Source: JAGRCP01 sp942490705
GTDB lineage: Bacteria; Chloroflexota; Anaerolineae; Caldilineales; Caldilineaceae
NCBI GenBank assembly: GCA_942490705.1
Contig: CALNXY010000002.1
Span: 186,001-250,000, forward strand
Direction of reading: 5' to 3'
Length of the DNA stretch: 64,000 nt
Shown here: positions 32,318 through 41,487 of the stretch, piece by piece
Numbering within the stretch: the first letter of the stretch is position 1
How the letters are laid out: each line of letters begins with the position of its first letter
Translations under genes and position numbers: made by a program
The notes under the pieces: model-generated
Told to the model about the DNA's origin: nothing
The model's database searches: none
What the model saw: only the letters and a program-made list of their open reading frames with translations

Positions 32318-35227
32318 ATGACATCATCGTCGCAGGGAACCCCTCCTCAGGACGAACAAGAACCCAACGCTGTTCCCATCGAGCCTGAAACAAGCGAGCC
32401 AGACACAGGCTTGCGCGATCAAGAAGCCTCGGATATGGTCGCGGTCGACCAGGATCCACTGGATCGTGAGCCGCCTAGCCTACTCGGACAGCGAGTCGGC
32501 ATGTTTCGGATTGGCGAACGATTGGGCGGCGGTGCACACTCATCAGTTTATCGCGCGATCAATGAGGAAACGGATGAAGTCGTCGCGCTCAAGGTGCTCT
32601 CACCCGGCGCTGATCGAGTCGCTCGTCAGCGCTTCCGTCATGAGGCGCGCACTGCACTCACTCTTGACCATCCTCATGTGGTCCGCACACTCTCTGTAGA
32701 ACGGGTTGCTGATGACGGTCTCGCGTACATTGCACTGGAATTGATCGAGGGTTTCAGTCTAGGCGATCTGCTGGATCGCTATCGTCAATTGAGCGTCCTG
32801 GACGCGTGCACTGTGCTGGGCCCGATTGCTGCAGCGCTCAACTATGCCCATGGACGAGGCATCATTCATCGCGACGTGAAGCCGAGCAATATTTTGCTTC
32901 AGCGCGTCGCTGTGGACACCCCCGGTGCGGTGCGTCTTTCGATGCTCGAAGATCCGGTTGTGCCGCTGTTGACTGACTTCGGCATCGCACGTGCGCTTGA
33001 CGCCCCTGAGCTGACCAACGCTGGCCGCACGATTGGTACGCCGGCCTATATGGCGCCCGAGCAATGCGAAGGTGACCGTGAGATTGACGGTCGCGCCGAC
33101 ATCTATGCTTTGGGCGCAGTCCTCTATCGCTGCCTTGTTGGTCATCCGCCATATACGGGTAGCACAACCCAGATTCTTCATGCCCATGTCTATAACGCGT
33201 TGACGATTCCTGATGAAGTTCTGGTTGAACTACCCGTCAACGTCGTCGGCATTCTCAAGCGCTCCCTAGCGAAACGTCCCGGGGATCGCTATGCCACAGC
33301 GGGCGAAATGGCAAGCGATCTGGGACAGATTACCGGGCGCTATGCGGCTGTCAGTCGTGTGACCGGCGTGAGTGCCGAAGAGGCCACTCGTACGATGACT
33401 TCACTGCCGACCACGCGACCCAATACCGACGCGCATAGCGTACTTGTGCCCGGCATCGAGCGCCAGCAGAGCGAAGCGAGTGAACCAACGCGTACATCGC
33501 GAACCTTGCACGCTGTTCGGCCCACAGCGGCAGACAAGCGTAGCATCTCTATCCCCTGGTTGGCGATGGGAATCGTTGGCGCTGCCATGGTCGTGGTGAT
33601 TGCATTTGGCGTCGTTCTGCGGTTCGAGCAAGTGACACCCGATGCCGTTCTGCCGGTCGGTAACGCCACCGTCGCTGTGGCAGATGACGGTGGCGGGCTA
33701 CCGCCAGAAGTCGATGATGGCGGCTCTGAAACAAATGCAGACGAGCAAGCTGTCAGCGACCAACTCACTCCCGTGCCGCCGCCCTCGATTGATGTGCCCT
33801 ACTGGTGGAATGAGGCGCTCTCCTTCAGCGAAGAACGCGACTGGTTGGGTGCGCTCGATGCCTTAACGCTGGTTTTGCGGACAGACCCAGAGTTCAACCG
33901 GCTTCAGCCCGAAGGCATTGCAGATGAAGCCGAATTGATTCGAAGCTTGCTGCTGGCCGATCCGGCACGCCCTTTTTGGACCGCCGTAGGTGACTTCATT
34001 GATCCGGCGCTCTTGACCGAAGTACTTTTTGATGTCTATGAAGGGCTGGGCACGAACGCCAACCGTGAGAATCGCCAATCCTTGGCCGCTCAGTATTTCC
34101 GCGCTGCGCTCGTCATGAATCCCGAGGCGGTCGAAGTGGCTGATTTGCTGCAGGCCACTATCGGCTTTAACAATGCCTCAATTCAGAATCGCTCGGCCAT
34201 GCGGGAAACGCTGCAAGCGGCCCACATTGCCTATGCAGATCGACTTGAGGAGGACGGCCGCTATTGCAATGCGGCTGAACAGCTCAGTGCTGCCAGCGGC
34301 CTGTTATCCGAAGCGGAACTGGTGACGCGCCTCAATGAGACTGAGCGGCGTTGCGCTAGCGTGCTCAATGCGCCGGAAGATGAAGTAGCGACCGAGACAT
34401 TGAGCGGCCGACTGCTTTACTCTGCGGAAGATGAAGGCCGCGATCGTATTTTTGTGGCGGACGCTTCGCCCGGGGCCGTCAGTATCCTGGCTGTGGAGGA
34501 TGGTGTTTTGGCAAATCTGTCTGCCCAAACCAATCGCCTCGCCTTCTATAGCACTCGCATTGGCGAGCAAGGACTCTTCGGCTTCGATTTAGACGATGGC
34601 CAGAGTCCCCTGTCGCGTATTATCCGCTTTACACGGTTTGCCGAGGATGGCCGGGAAAGTCCTTCCAGCTGGAGCCCAAGGGGAGATCAACTTACGTTTG
34701 CCAGCCGTCGTGAGGGCGATAAACAGTCGCGCATTTACGTAACCTGGGCTGATGGTGAGGATTCGACGACAAATATCGGCTTTGGCACTGACCCGGCCTG
34801 GCATCCAAGCTTGGAAAGAATCGCCTATAGCGGCGTGGATGACTCCGGCAATCGTCCAGGTCTACGCATTGTGGCCAGTGCAGGCGGCCCGTCGGAGCAA
34901 CTGACCGATGTGGAGGGCGACGCGCGTCCTCAGTGGTCGCCTGGTGGGCAATATCTGGTCTTCACCTCGGAGGATCGCCACGGGAACTGGGAAATCTATC
35001 GGCTGGATCTGAACGACCGCTCAATCCTGCGCATGACGTCTGATCCGGCCCAAGACGTCTCGCCAACGGTGAGCCCAAATGGTCAAACTGTTGCGTTTCT
35101 GAGCGATCGCAGTGGTACGTGGGCGGTTTGGGTGATGCCACTAGATGGCGGTGACCCAACTGTACTCTTCTCCATACGTGGCGGCATTCGGAACTGGTTT
35201 GACCATAGCTTGCAGTGGATTCCGTAA
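32318..35227 (+). CDS. Membrane Ser/Thr protein kinase with extracellular WD40/TolB-like propeller
   Basis: A 969-residue protein. After an acidic N-terminus of about 60 residues comes a Hanks-type kinase domain (about 63-330). It has GERLGGGAHSSVYRA, VALKVL, GIIHRDVKPSNILL, TDFGIA, GTPAYMAPEQ and DIYALGAVLY, so all catalytic residues are present. A single membrane helix (about 408-433, WLAMGIVGAAMVVVIAFGVVL) leads to an outside part with a helical TPR-like region and then PD40 repeats (WSPRGDQLTFASRR, WSPGGQYLVFTSEDRHGNWEIY, VSPNGQTVAFLSDRSGTW). It probably senses an extracellular ligand. A second kinase and a lipoprotein follow, and an FHA regulator diverges from it. Confidence 0.93.
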   Translation: MTSSSQGTPPQDEQEPNAVPIEPETSEPDTGLRDQEASDMVAVDQDPLDREPPSLLGQRVGMFRIGERLGGGAHSSVYRAINEETDEVVALKVLSPGADRVARQRFRHEARTALTLDHPHVVRTLSVERVADDGLAYIALELIEGFSLGDLLDRYRQLSVLDACTVLGPIAAALNYAHGRGIIHRDVKPSNILLQRVAVDTPGAVRLSMLEDPVVPLLTDFGIARALDAPELTNAGRTIGTPAYMAPEQCEGDREIDGRADIYALGAVLYRCLVGHPPYTGSTTQILHAHVYNALTIPDEVLVELPVNVVGILKRSLAKRPGDRYATAGEMASDLGQITGRYAAVSRVTGVSAEEATRTMTSLPTTRPNTDAHSVLVPGIERQQSEASEPTRTSRTLHAVRPTAADKRSISIPWLAMGIVGAAMVVVIAFGVVLRFEQVTPDAVLPVGNATVAVADDGGGLPPEVDDGGSETNADEQAVSDQLTPVPPPSIDVPYWWNEALSFSEERDWLGALDALTLVLRTDPEFNRLQPEGIADEAELIRSLLLADPARPFWTAVGDFIDPALLTEVLFDVYEGLGTNANRENRQSLAAQYFRAALVMNPEAVEVADLLQATIGFNNASIQNRSAMRETLQAAHIAYADRLEEDGRYCNAAEQLSAASGLLSEAELVTRLNETERRCASVLNAPEDEVATETLSGRLLYSAEDEGRDRIFVADASPGAVSILAVEDGVLANLSAQTNRLAFYSTRIGEQGLFGFDLDDGQSPLSRIIRFTRFAEDGRESPSSWSPRGDQLTFASRREGDKQSRIYVTWADGEDSTTNIGFGTDPAWHPSLERIAYSGVDDSGNRPGLRIVASAGGPSEQLTDVEGDARPQWSPGGQYLVFTSEDRHGNWEIYRLDLNDRSILRMTSDPAQDVSPTVSPNGQTVAFLSDRSGTWAVWVMPLDGGDPTVLFSIRGGIRNWFDHSLQWIP

Positions 35228-35285
35228 GTGCCTTATGCAAGCATCCGCGTCTGGGGGTTCAATGCTATCCGTACGCTCTTGATGA

Positions 35286-37289
35286 ATGCCTATGACGTCT
35301 GACTTCTCTGACGGAGCCCCCGATGGTCTCGTCGGCCAGCAGGTCGGTCGATTCTTGGTTCAGGCGCGCCTGGGGAGCGGTGGCGTTGCCACAGTGTATC
35401 GTGCCTTTGATCAGGTTGACGAGGTGGTGGTTGCGCTGAAAGTGCTGCCGCCAGGCGCTGACGCTATCGCGCTGACCCGGCTGCGGCAGGAGGCGATCAC
35501 TGCCGGCACGCTACGTCACCCAAACATCGTGCGCACGCTGCAGGTCGGCACGCCGTCCCAAGGCGACTTGGCCTATATAGCTATGGAGCTGGTCGAAGGA
35601 CCCAGCCTCGCAGATTTTCTGACGGCGCGCGGGCGCTTGCGCGTCGATGAGTGTACACGTTTGCTGCAGCCGATTGCCATGGCGCTGGACTTTGCGCATG
35701 ATGCTGGGATTATTCATCGTGATGTAAAGCCGAGCAATATTTTGCTCAAAACGGTCCCGTTCGGTACTCCGGGGGCGGTGCGGCTGGAAGGGATTGATGA
35801 TGCCGTTGTCCCCATGTTGGCAGATTTTGGGGTGGCCAAAGCACTTGACTCGCCCGAGTTGACAGGGGTCGGTCACACGGTGGGAACTCCCGCCTTCATG
35901 GCGCCCGAGCAGTGCGCTGGACGCGCCGAAATCGATGGTCGCGCTGACATTTACGCCCTCGGAGCTGTTCTCTACCGTGCGCTCATCGGCCAACTCCCCT
36001 TTGCCGGCACAACCCCACAGATTTTGCACGCACATCTCTACGAACCGCTGCATATTCCTCCGGCGATGGTCGGACAGCTACCTCCGCTTGTCGCTGAACT
36101 CTTGCGCCGCAGCATGGCCAAGGCGCCTGACCAGCGCTACGCTACTGCTGCGCTCATGGCCTCGGACCTGTCACTATTTAGCGGCGATCCCATTCTGCCG
36201 ATGGCTTCCGCAAGCACAACTGTAGAGCCTGCATCGTCGTTTGGGCAACCAGCGACTGATCCAGCGACAGGCACGCGGACCATGACCCCTATCCGTCGAT
36301 CGACCACGCAGAATGCGCGCAGCGCAGCGAGCGCCGGCTCATACTTTCTTCAAGTCGCGGACGCAGCAAGCCCGGCGCCCAGTCAAGGCCAGACAACGTC
36401 AAGGGATGGCATAGACAATCATCAGCGCACGCGCGGTAGGCTATCTTGGTGGGGCGCGCTGGCGGCGGTAGGAGCACTGCTTCTTGGGATCGGATTGGCC
36501 GTTGCGGTCGTGCGTGTGGGATGGCTGACTCTGGAGAGTGCTCAACCACCTACGCCAATTGTGGCCGTGGCGCCCCCGCATGCCGCATCGCCCACGGCAG
36601 CCCTGGCAGGGCTTACAATCGTCACCCCGACGGCAACCCTGACGGCAGAAGGTTCGACGCCCACCGTTTCGCTGAGCGAGGATGCTGCGTCAGTTGTGGA
36701 AGTGACCACCACGCAACTGGCCGCAACGGCAACACGCCCATTCCAGCCAGAGACGTTGACGCCTGAACCGAGCTGGACGCCAACTCCCTTGGCGACCCCA
36801 ACCGCAACCCTTGCGCCCCAGCTGTTCAACTGTCCGGCTGTGGTCGACCCATTCTTCCGAACCTACCTAAGCGGACTGTCATCGAACATCGCAGAGCGGT
36901 TTATCTGCCCAACGGCCAATGCTGTTGAGGCTGGTGCAGCTATGCAACGTTTTGAGCATGGCTTCATGCTGCAACTGGACAATGAACCCACCATCCTCAT
37001 ATACTATGACCTGAATCAAGAGTGGGAGCGGGCGGTTAGCACCTGGCAGGCGGGGGACCCGCCGCCCGCAGCCGACATATCGCCGCCTGCGCCCGATCTC
37101 TATCAGCCTCAACGCGCATTCGGTCAGCTGTGGGCGACGCCTCAGCGCATGGCGGCGCTCGGCTTCGCCACCACAGCTGAACCAAACCGGTTTGCCGCAG
37201 TTCGTCAGAGCTTCGATGGCGGCGCCCTCATTGGCAACCGTGAGACGGGCGCCGTCAATCTCCTCCTGCGGGAGAAACTCCGCCTGTAA
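35286..37289 (+). CDS. Second membrane Ser/Thr protein kinase
   Basis: A 667-residue kinase. The catalytic domain (about 17-290) keeps GSGGVATVYRA, VALKVL, GIIHRDVKPSNILL, ADFGVA, GTPAFMAPEQ and DIYALGAVLY, and is close to that of the preceding kinase, so the pair probably arose by duplication. Both carry the same insert between SNILL and DFG (TPGAVRL...). A membrane helix lies at about 384-412, then a Pro/Thr-rich stretch and an extracellular C-terminal domain of about 150 residues (FNCPAVVDPFF ... LYQPQRAFGQLWATPQRMAALGFAT) that I do not recognise and that differs from the propeller of its neighbour. It begins 58 bases after that gene and is probably co-transcribed. Confidence 0.92.
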   Translation: MPMTSDFSDGAPDGLVGQQVGRFLVQARLGSGGVATVYRAFDQVDEVVVALKVLPPGADAIALTRLRQEAITAGTLRHPNIVRTLQVGTPSQGDLAYIAMELVEGPSLADFLTARGRLRVDECTRLLQPIAMALDFAHDAGIIHRDVKPSNILLKTVPFGTPGAVRLEGIDDAVVPMLADFGVAKALDSPELTGVGHTVGTPAFMAPEQCAGRAEIDGRADIYALGAVLYRALIGQLPFAGTTPQILHAHLYEPLHIPPAMVGQLPPLVAELLRRSMAKAPDQRYATAALMASDLSLFSGDPILPMASASTTVEPASSFGQPATDPATGTRTMTPIRRSTTQNARSAASAGSYFLQVADAASPAPSQGQTTSRDGIDNHQRTRGRLSWWGALAAVGALLLGIGLAVAVVRVGWLTLESAQPPTPIVAVAPPHAASPTAALAGLTIVTPTATLTAEGSTPTVSLSEDAASVVEVTTTQLAATATRPFQPETLTPEPSWTPTPLATPTATLAPQLFNCPAVVDPFFRTYLSGLSSNIAERFICPTANAVEAGAAMQRFEHGFMLQLDNEPTILIYYDLNQEWERAVSTWQAGDPPPAADISPPAPDLYQPQRAFGQLWATPQRMAALGFATTAEPNRFAAVRQSFDGGALIGNRETGAVNLLLREKLRL

Positions 37290-37328
37290 TCGACTGCACC
37301 ATCTGCCCTATTCAACGGGAACGAAACC

Positions 37329-38213
37329 ATGAAAAGTGATTTGCTCCATCTGGATATCCATCAATCGTCTCGAACTCCTACACTTGCACTCGTGTTGCTC
37401 GTCTCCACTCTTCTGCTGCTTGGCTGCGGACGGCGGGCCGCAACACCCCCCGCAGCGCCAGCACCCACCGTGACACCAACGGTAGCCATAGCGACAGCCA
37501 CGGCTACACCGTCCACTGCTGCGCCCAATACTGGTGCGCCCGATACTGGTGCGCCCGATACTGGTGCGCCCGATACTGGTGCGCCCGATACTGGCGCGTC
37601 CGCTGCTGCTGCAGACGTCGTTCCGAATACGCTACAGACAGTCGTGCCGGCGGATTTTCGTCCTGTCGTCGATGAAGCTCGGGGCTATGCGTTGGCGCTG
37701 CCATCGGGCTGGACTGAGTTCGACTTGCGCGGTGAGCAATTTGGCAACCTGGCACAACGTGTCGGCTTGGGCGAGGTCGTGACGCCGCTGACCGACTTTC
37801 TGGCAACTTCTGCGGGACAGGGCGTTGGCGTCGTTGCGGCTACGGACCTGAGTGGAGCCATCTTTGGTGGGGTGCCTACCATCCTTAACGCCTCCGTCAT
37901 CGACACCCGCGCGTCTGATCCGTCGCTGGTATTGGCATTGATCAATCGCTGGCTGGGCGAAAATCAGCAACTCCTCGCCGGTGTTACGATCGAGGAGCTT
38001 GCAGAGACTACCGTCAACGGCCTGCCCGCTATTCGCATGGTCGCAACCGTCGACCTGAGTAGTGTCGGTATCAATCGAGCACTCTATGTTGAGAGTGTGG
38101 GACTGATTGCCAATGAGAAACTCTATTTGCTCACGCTGGCCACAGAAGCCGGCGGACGGCAGGAGAAGGCGGCTGAGTTCAGCCAGATTATCGGCACCTT
38201 CGGTCCACAATAA
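37329..38213 (+). CDS. Secreted lipoprotein with repeat linker
   Basis: A 294-residue lipoprotein. The signal peptide TLALVLLVSTLLLLGC gives a lipid-bearing Cys near residue 36. A low-complexity linker (PTVTPTVAIATATATPS, then GAPDT repeats) follows, and a globular domain begins at about residue 105 (TVVPADFRPVVDEARGYALALPSGWTEFDL). Starting at PSGW, this domain recalls surface lipoproteins that sample a bound or stress state, but I cannot name a family. It starts 39 bases after the second kinase gene and may be its extracytoplasmic partner. A short hairpin (7-bp arms at 38243-38259) follows. Confidence 0.82.
   Translation: MKSDLLHLDIHQSSRTPTLALVLLVSTLLLLGCGRRAATPPAAPAPTVTPTVAIATATATPSTAAPNTGAPDTGAPDTGAPDTGAPDTGASAAAADVVPNTLQTVVPADFRPVVDEARGYALALPSGWTEFDLRGEQFGNLAQRVGLGEVVTPLTDFLATSAGQGVGVVAATDLSGAIFGGVPTILNASVIDTRASDPSLVLALINRWLGENQQLLAGVTIEELAETTVNGLPAIRMVATVDLSSVGINRALYVESVGLIANEKLYLLTLATEAGGRQEKAAEFSQIIGTFGPQ
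37521..37595. repeat. 15-bp tandem repeat in the lipoprotein gene
   Basis: Five copies of GCGCCCGATACTGGT, the first and last with one change each, encode APDTG units. The copies are nearly identical, so recent expansion and in-frame length variation are likely. Confidence 0.92.
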
Positions 38214-38263
38214 AATTGGTTGCGGAATGAGGATTTTGGAGTGCGTCTTGGAAAGACGCCGTG

Positions 38264-38301
38264 ACGCAATCGAGAATCCGCAATCCAAATCCCTCAATCG
38301 C
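38264..38301. repeat. Dispersed AATCCGCAATCC-type repeat, copy 3
   Basis: ACGCAATCGAGAATCCGCAA followed by TCCAAATCCCTCAATCGC lies just upstream of the GH42 gene. It shares AATCCGCAATCC and CCCTCAATCG words with the copies at 16071 and 43163. Confidence 0.5.
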
Positions 38302-38320
38302 AAGAAATGGATGGTGTACA

Positions 38321-40453
38321 GTGCTCTATTTTGGATGCGACTATTATCCTGAGCAGTGGAGCCAGTGGTTGGCAGACGGTGAGGAGCGTTGGGCAACCGA
38401 TGCTGCACTGATGGCTGAGGCTGGATTCAACGTCGTGCGACTGGCCGAATTTGCCTGGGGCTTGCTGGAGCCAGAAGCCGATCGATTTGACTTTGCCTGG
38501 CTTGAACGCGCGATTGCCGTGCTGGCTGACCAGGACCTGCAGATCGTTCTTTGCACACCGACGCCCACGCCACCCCCGTGGCTCCTGGCCGCGCATCCAG
38601 AGATCACGCAAGTTAAGGCGGATGGTCGCCGGTTAGGGCCTGGAACACGCCGCGAGGCGTGCGCCAACCATCCTGTATATGTTGAGCGCAGCCGTATCAT
38701 CAGCCAGGCTATCGCTGCGCACTTCGCCGCTCATCCCGCAGTCATTGGTTGGCAGACTGACAATGAGTTTGGCTGTCATGACTCCGCACGTTGCTATTGC
38801 GAGCAGTGCACAACGGCGTTTCGTATGTGGCTGGCCCAGCGATATGGCGACCCGACTGCGCTGAATGAGGCCTGGGGTAGTGCATTTTGGGGAGAAAGCT
38901 ACGCCGCATGGGAGCAAGTTCCGCTGCCGTCGGCGTCGGCTGCTGAGCGCAGCCCGAGCCATCTGCTCGATTTCTATCGTTTCAGCAGCGACACGTGGCG
39001 CAAGTATCACGAGATGGAGATCGACATCTTACGTCAGCATTGTCCCGATCATTTCGTGACCCACAATCTCATGGGCTTCTTTCCTGAGTTGAACGCATAT
39101 GATCTCTGCCGTGACCTGGATTTTGTGAGTTGGGACAACTACCACTACCACGGCGCAACGCCTGCGACCATCGCAGCGGCCCATGATCATATGTGGGGCG
39201 TCCAGCGGCGCAACTTCTGGGTCATGGAGCAGCAGGTGGGGCAGATCAATTGGAGCGCATACAATCCAGCAACGCTGCCTGATTTTGTGCGCCTGAAGAG
39301 CTATCAAGCGATTGCGCACGGCGCGGATGGCATCGTTTATTTTCGTTGGCGGCAGGCGCTGGCCGGTAGTGAACAATATCACAGTGGCTTGCTGGATCAC
39401 GCCGGTCGACCCACGCGTGGGTACGACGAGGCTCGGGCTATCGGTCAAGAATTCAAACGCCTCGGGCCGATTCTTGAGCATACCCGCCCCGGGCCGGAGG
39501 TCGCTATTCTGCTGGATTATGATAGCCGCTGGGCGCTGGAGTTGCAGCCCCATAACAAGCGTTTGCGCAGTGAAACGGCAAACGATTACGTACTGCGCAA
39601 TCCGGCCGTGGCCGGGGACCGCGATGTACAGCATGAACCGCAATACATGACGGGGCGCACCTATCTTGGCTGGCCCTTCATTGCCCCTTATGTTGCGTTG
39701 TGGGAGCGAAATGTGCCGGTGGCTATCGTGGAACCGACAAGCGATTTGAGTCCATATAAGGTCGTCTGCGCGCCCTTCCTCAACTTACTCCATCCTGATG
39801 TGATCGAGAACCTCGAACGCTTTGTTGACGCAGGCGGCACGCTGGTCCTCGGACCCCGCACCGGCGTCAAGGACGCGACCAATCGCCTCTATCCCATGGC
39901 ACAGCCGGGCCCGTTGACCGGATTGACCGGCGCCAGCGTGCGCTTTTTCGATTCTCTGGAGCCCGAACGAATCGACGTCTTGCGCTGGGAAGTGTTGCCC
40001 GGCGCACACCGTACCGAAGTTGGGCTATGGGCCGAAGTACTCGATCTTCATGATGCTGATCCAGTGGCGGTCTATACCCACGGCTGGTATGCGGGGCGTT
40101 CGGCCATCAGTAGCAAGCGGCATGACAGTGGTGGTGAGGTTGTCTATGTGGGCTGCATGGGCGGGCCGACGCTGTACGAGAATCTTTTCGACTGGCTCTC
40201 GCGAAAGCTGGACATTCGTCCGTTGATTCCGTCAATGCCGGGCGTTGAGGTGTGCGCCCGCTACACCGACGATGGCCGCCGGATCCTTTTCCTGCTTAAC
40301 CATACGTCCCAGACCCAGCAATTCACCCTTGCGAAGCCCGTGCACGACCTCGTTACCGACACAGAGTTTCCCACGGCCTTCCGCCTCCAGCCCGGCCAGG
40401 TTGCGGTCTTCGAAGACGGCAGCGGCTTTGGCCAAGCGCTGGCAGGACATTGA
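38321..40453 (+). CDS. Glycoside hydrolase family 42 beta-galactosidase
   Basis: A 710-residue cytoplasmic enzyme with no signal peptide. The GH42 start is classic (LYFGCDYYPEQW), and I therefore place translation at the GTG at 38321. The acid/base Glu lies in GWQTDNEFGCHD and the nucleophile in FWVMEQQVGQINW. The zinc-type cysteine cluster CHDSARCYCEQC follows the acid/base. The C-terminal half has the trimerisation domain (YVALWERNVPVAIVEP) and a small beta-sandwich. It would release galactose from beta-galactosides, often plant or arabinogalactan oligosaccharides. It is not in an evident sugar operon; a degenerate barrel protein follows 137 bases later. Confidence 0.94.
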   Translation: MLYFGCDYYPEQWSQWLADGEERWATDAALMAEAGFNVVRLAEFAWGLLEPEADRFDFAWLERAIAVLADQDLQIVLCTPTPTPPPWLLAAHPEITQVKADGRRLGPGTRREACANHPVYVERSRIISQAIAAHFAAHPAVIGWQTDNEFGCHDSARCYCEQCTTAFRMWLAQRYGDPTALNEAWGSAFWGESYAAWEQVPLPSASAAERSPSHLLDFYRFSSDTWRKYHEMEIDILRQHCPDHFVTHNLMGFFPELNAYDLCRDLDFVSWDNYHYHGATPATIAAAHDHMWGVQRRNFWVMEQQVGQINWSAYNPATLPDFVRLKSYQAIAHGADGIVYFRWRQALAGSEQYHSGLLDHAGRPTRGYDEARAIGQEFKRLGPILEHTRPGPEVAILLDYDSRWALELQPHNKRLRSETANDYVLRNPAVAGDRDVQHEPQYMTGRTYLGWPFIAPYVALWERNVPVAIVEPTSDLSPYKVVCAPFLNLLHPDVIENLERFVDAGGTLVLGPRTGVKDATNRLYPMAQPGPLTGLTGASVRFFDSLEPERIDVLRWEVLPGAHRTEVGLWAEVLDLHDADPVAVYTHGWYAGRSAISSKRHDSGGEVVYVGCMGGPTLYENLFDWLSRKLDIRPLIPSMPGVEVCARYTDDGRRILFLLNHTSQTQQFTLAKPVHDLVTDTEFPTAFRLQPGQVAVFEDGSGFGQALAGH

Positions 40454-40590
40454 AGCGCGGAGCGCGGAGTTTGGAACGCGGAACAAGTAGCAGTGCATGG
40501 AGGGGATTTTGACTTGTAGACAAGCTGGGGCAACGGACACTTTGATGGAATTCTCAGCTATTCCGCGTTTCACGGTTCCCGATTCGCGCT

Positions 40591-41427
40591 ATGATTGAGT
40601 TGGCGCCGCACCACAAGATTGGTCTGCCAGTGGAGAATCCCGTGCTCTTGGCGGGCGGGGCGATCGGCTATGGTGAAGCGTGTCACGCCGGGCTGGAGTT
40701 GGGGAAGCTGGGCGGCGTGGTTGTGGGGCCGGTGATGCGTCACAGTACTGCCGGCAGCACACCGCCGCGTTATGGCACGGTTGACGGTGGAATGGTGCTG
40801 GAGAGCGGCTTGCAGAATCGAGGAGTTGGAGCGGTATTGCGCCGCTTTGGCCGAAGCTGGCCTGGGCTGGGCTGCCCCGTCATCGTGCAGATCGCCGACT
40901 CGCAGTCCGAACTGTTGGGGCAGGTTGCTCGACGCATCCATGAGACCATCGGCGTGAGCGGCATCGAACTATTGCTACCCCATCATGCCGACGCCAGCCT
41001 GACGCAACAACTTTTGCGGACAACCGTGCGCGCGGGTGACTTGCCAGTTTGGGCCAAGCTGCCTCTCGACCGTGCAGCCGAACTGGCAGAAGCAGCAATC
41101 GCTGGCGGCGCCTCGGCTTTGGTGATAGGGAGTCCGCCGCCAGGCGCTACCTTGCGAGAACGCGGCGACGGTACGCGCCGAGCCATCGTGGGCGGACTGT
41201 ACGGACCCAGCGCGTTTGCACCCATGTTGGCGTCACTATTGCGGCTGGCGGAGATGGATCTGCCCGGCGCGCTGATTGCGTGTGGCGGCATTCACACGCT
41301 GGAGCAGGCGCGTCAGGCGCTGGCGGCCGGCGCCGCCGCGCTGCAAATCGACAGCGCCGTCTGGATCGAGCCGGGGCTGCCCGCAAGGTTGGCTGAAGAG
41401 CTCCAACACCTCGGGATTTGGCCATAA
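40591..41427 (+). CDS. Dihydroorotate dehydrogenase-like barrel, catalytic motif degenerate
   Basis: A 278-residue (beta/alpha)8 protein. Much of the class-1 dihydroorotate dehydrogenase frame can be followed: PVENPVLLAGGAIGYG, VLESGLQNRGVGAVL, CPVIVQIADSQSE, LPVWAKLP, GGLYGPSAFAPML and ALIACGGIHTLEQARQALAAGAAALQIDSAVW (phosphate-binding end). However, the strand that should read N-x-S/C-x-P-N reads IELLLPHHAD, so the catalytic Cys/Ser is absent. It is either a repurposed FMN or phosphate-binding protein or a non-catalytic paralog. A PyrK gene occurs 15 kb away but is not linked. Confidence 0.7.
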   Translation: MIELAPHHKIGLPVENPVLLAGGAIGYGEACHAGLELGKLGGVVVGPVMRHSTAGSTPPRYGTVDGGMVLESGLQNRGVGAVLRRFGRSWPGLGCPVIVQIADSQSELLGQVARRIHETIGVSGIELLLPHHADASLTQQLLRTTVRAGDLPVWAKLPLDRAAELAEAAIAGGASALVIGSPPPGATLRERGDGTRRAIVGGLYGPSAFAPMLASLLRLAEMDLPGALIACGGIHTLEQARQALAAGAAALQIDSAVWIEPGLPARLAEELQHLGIWP

Positions 41428-41487
41428 CGACTGGCCAAATGCAGCGATGCTGGCCGAATCCCGGCATGCTCGATTTCTCTGCATCTC

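Noticed and set aside
37521..37595. CRISPR-like array
   Set aside because: The repeats are 15 bp, head to tail without spacers, and code in frame for APDTG units.
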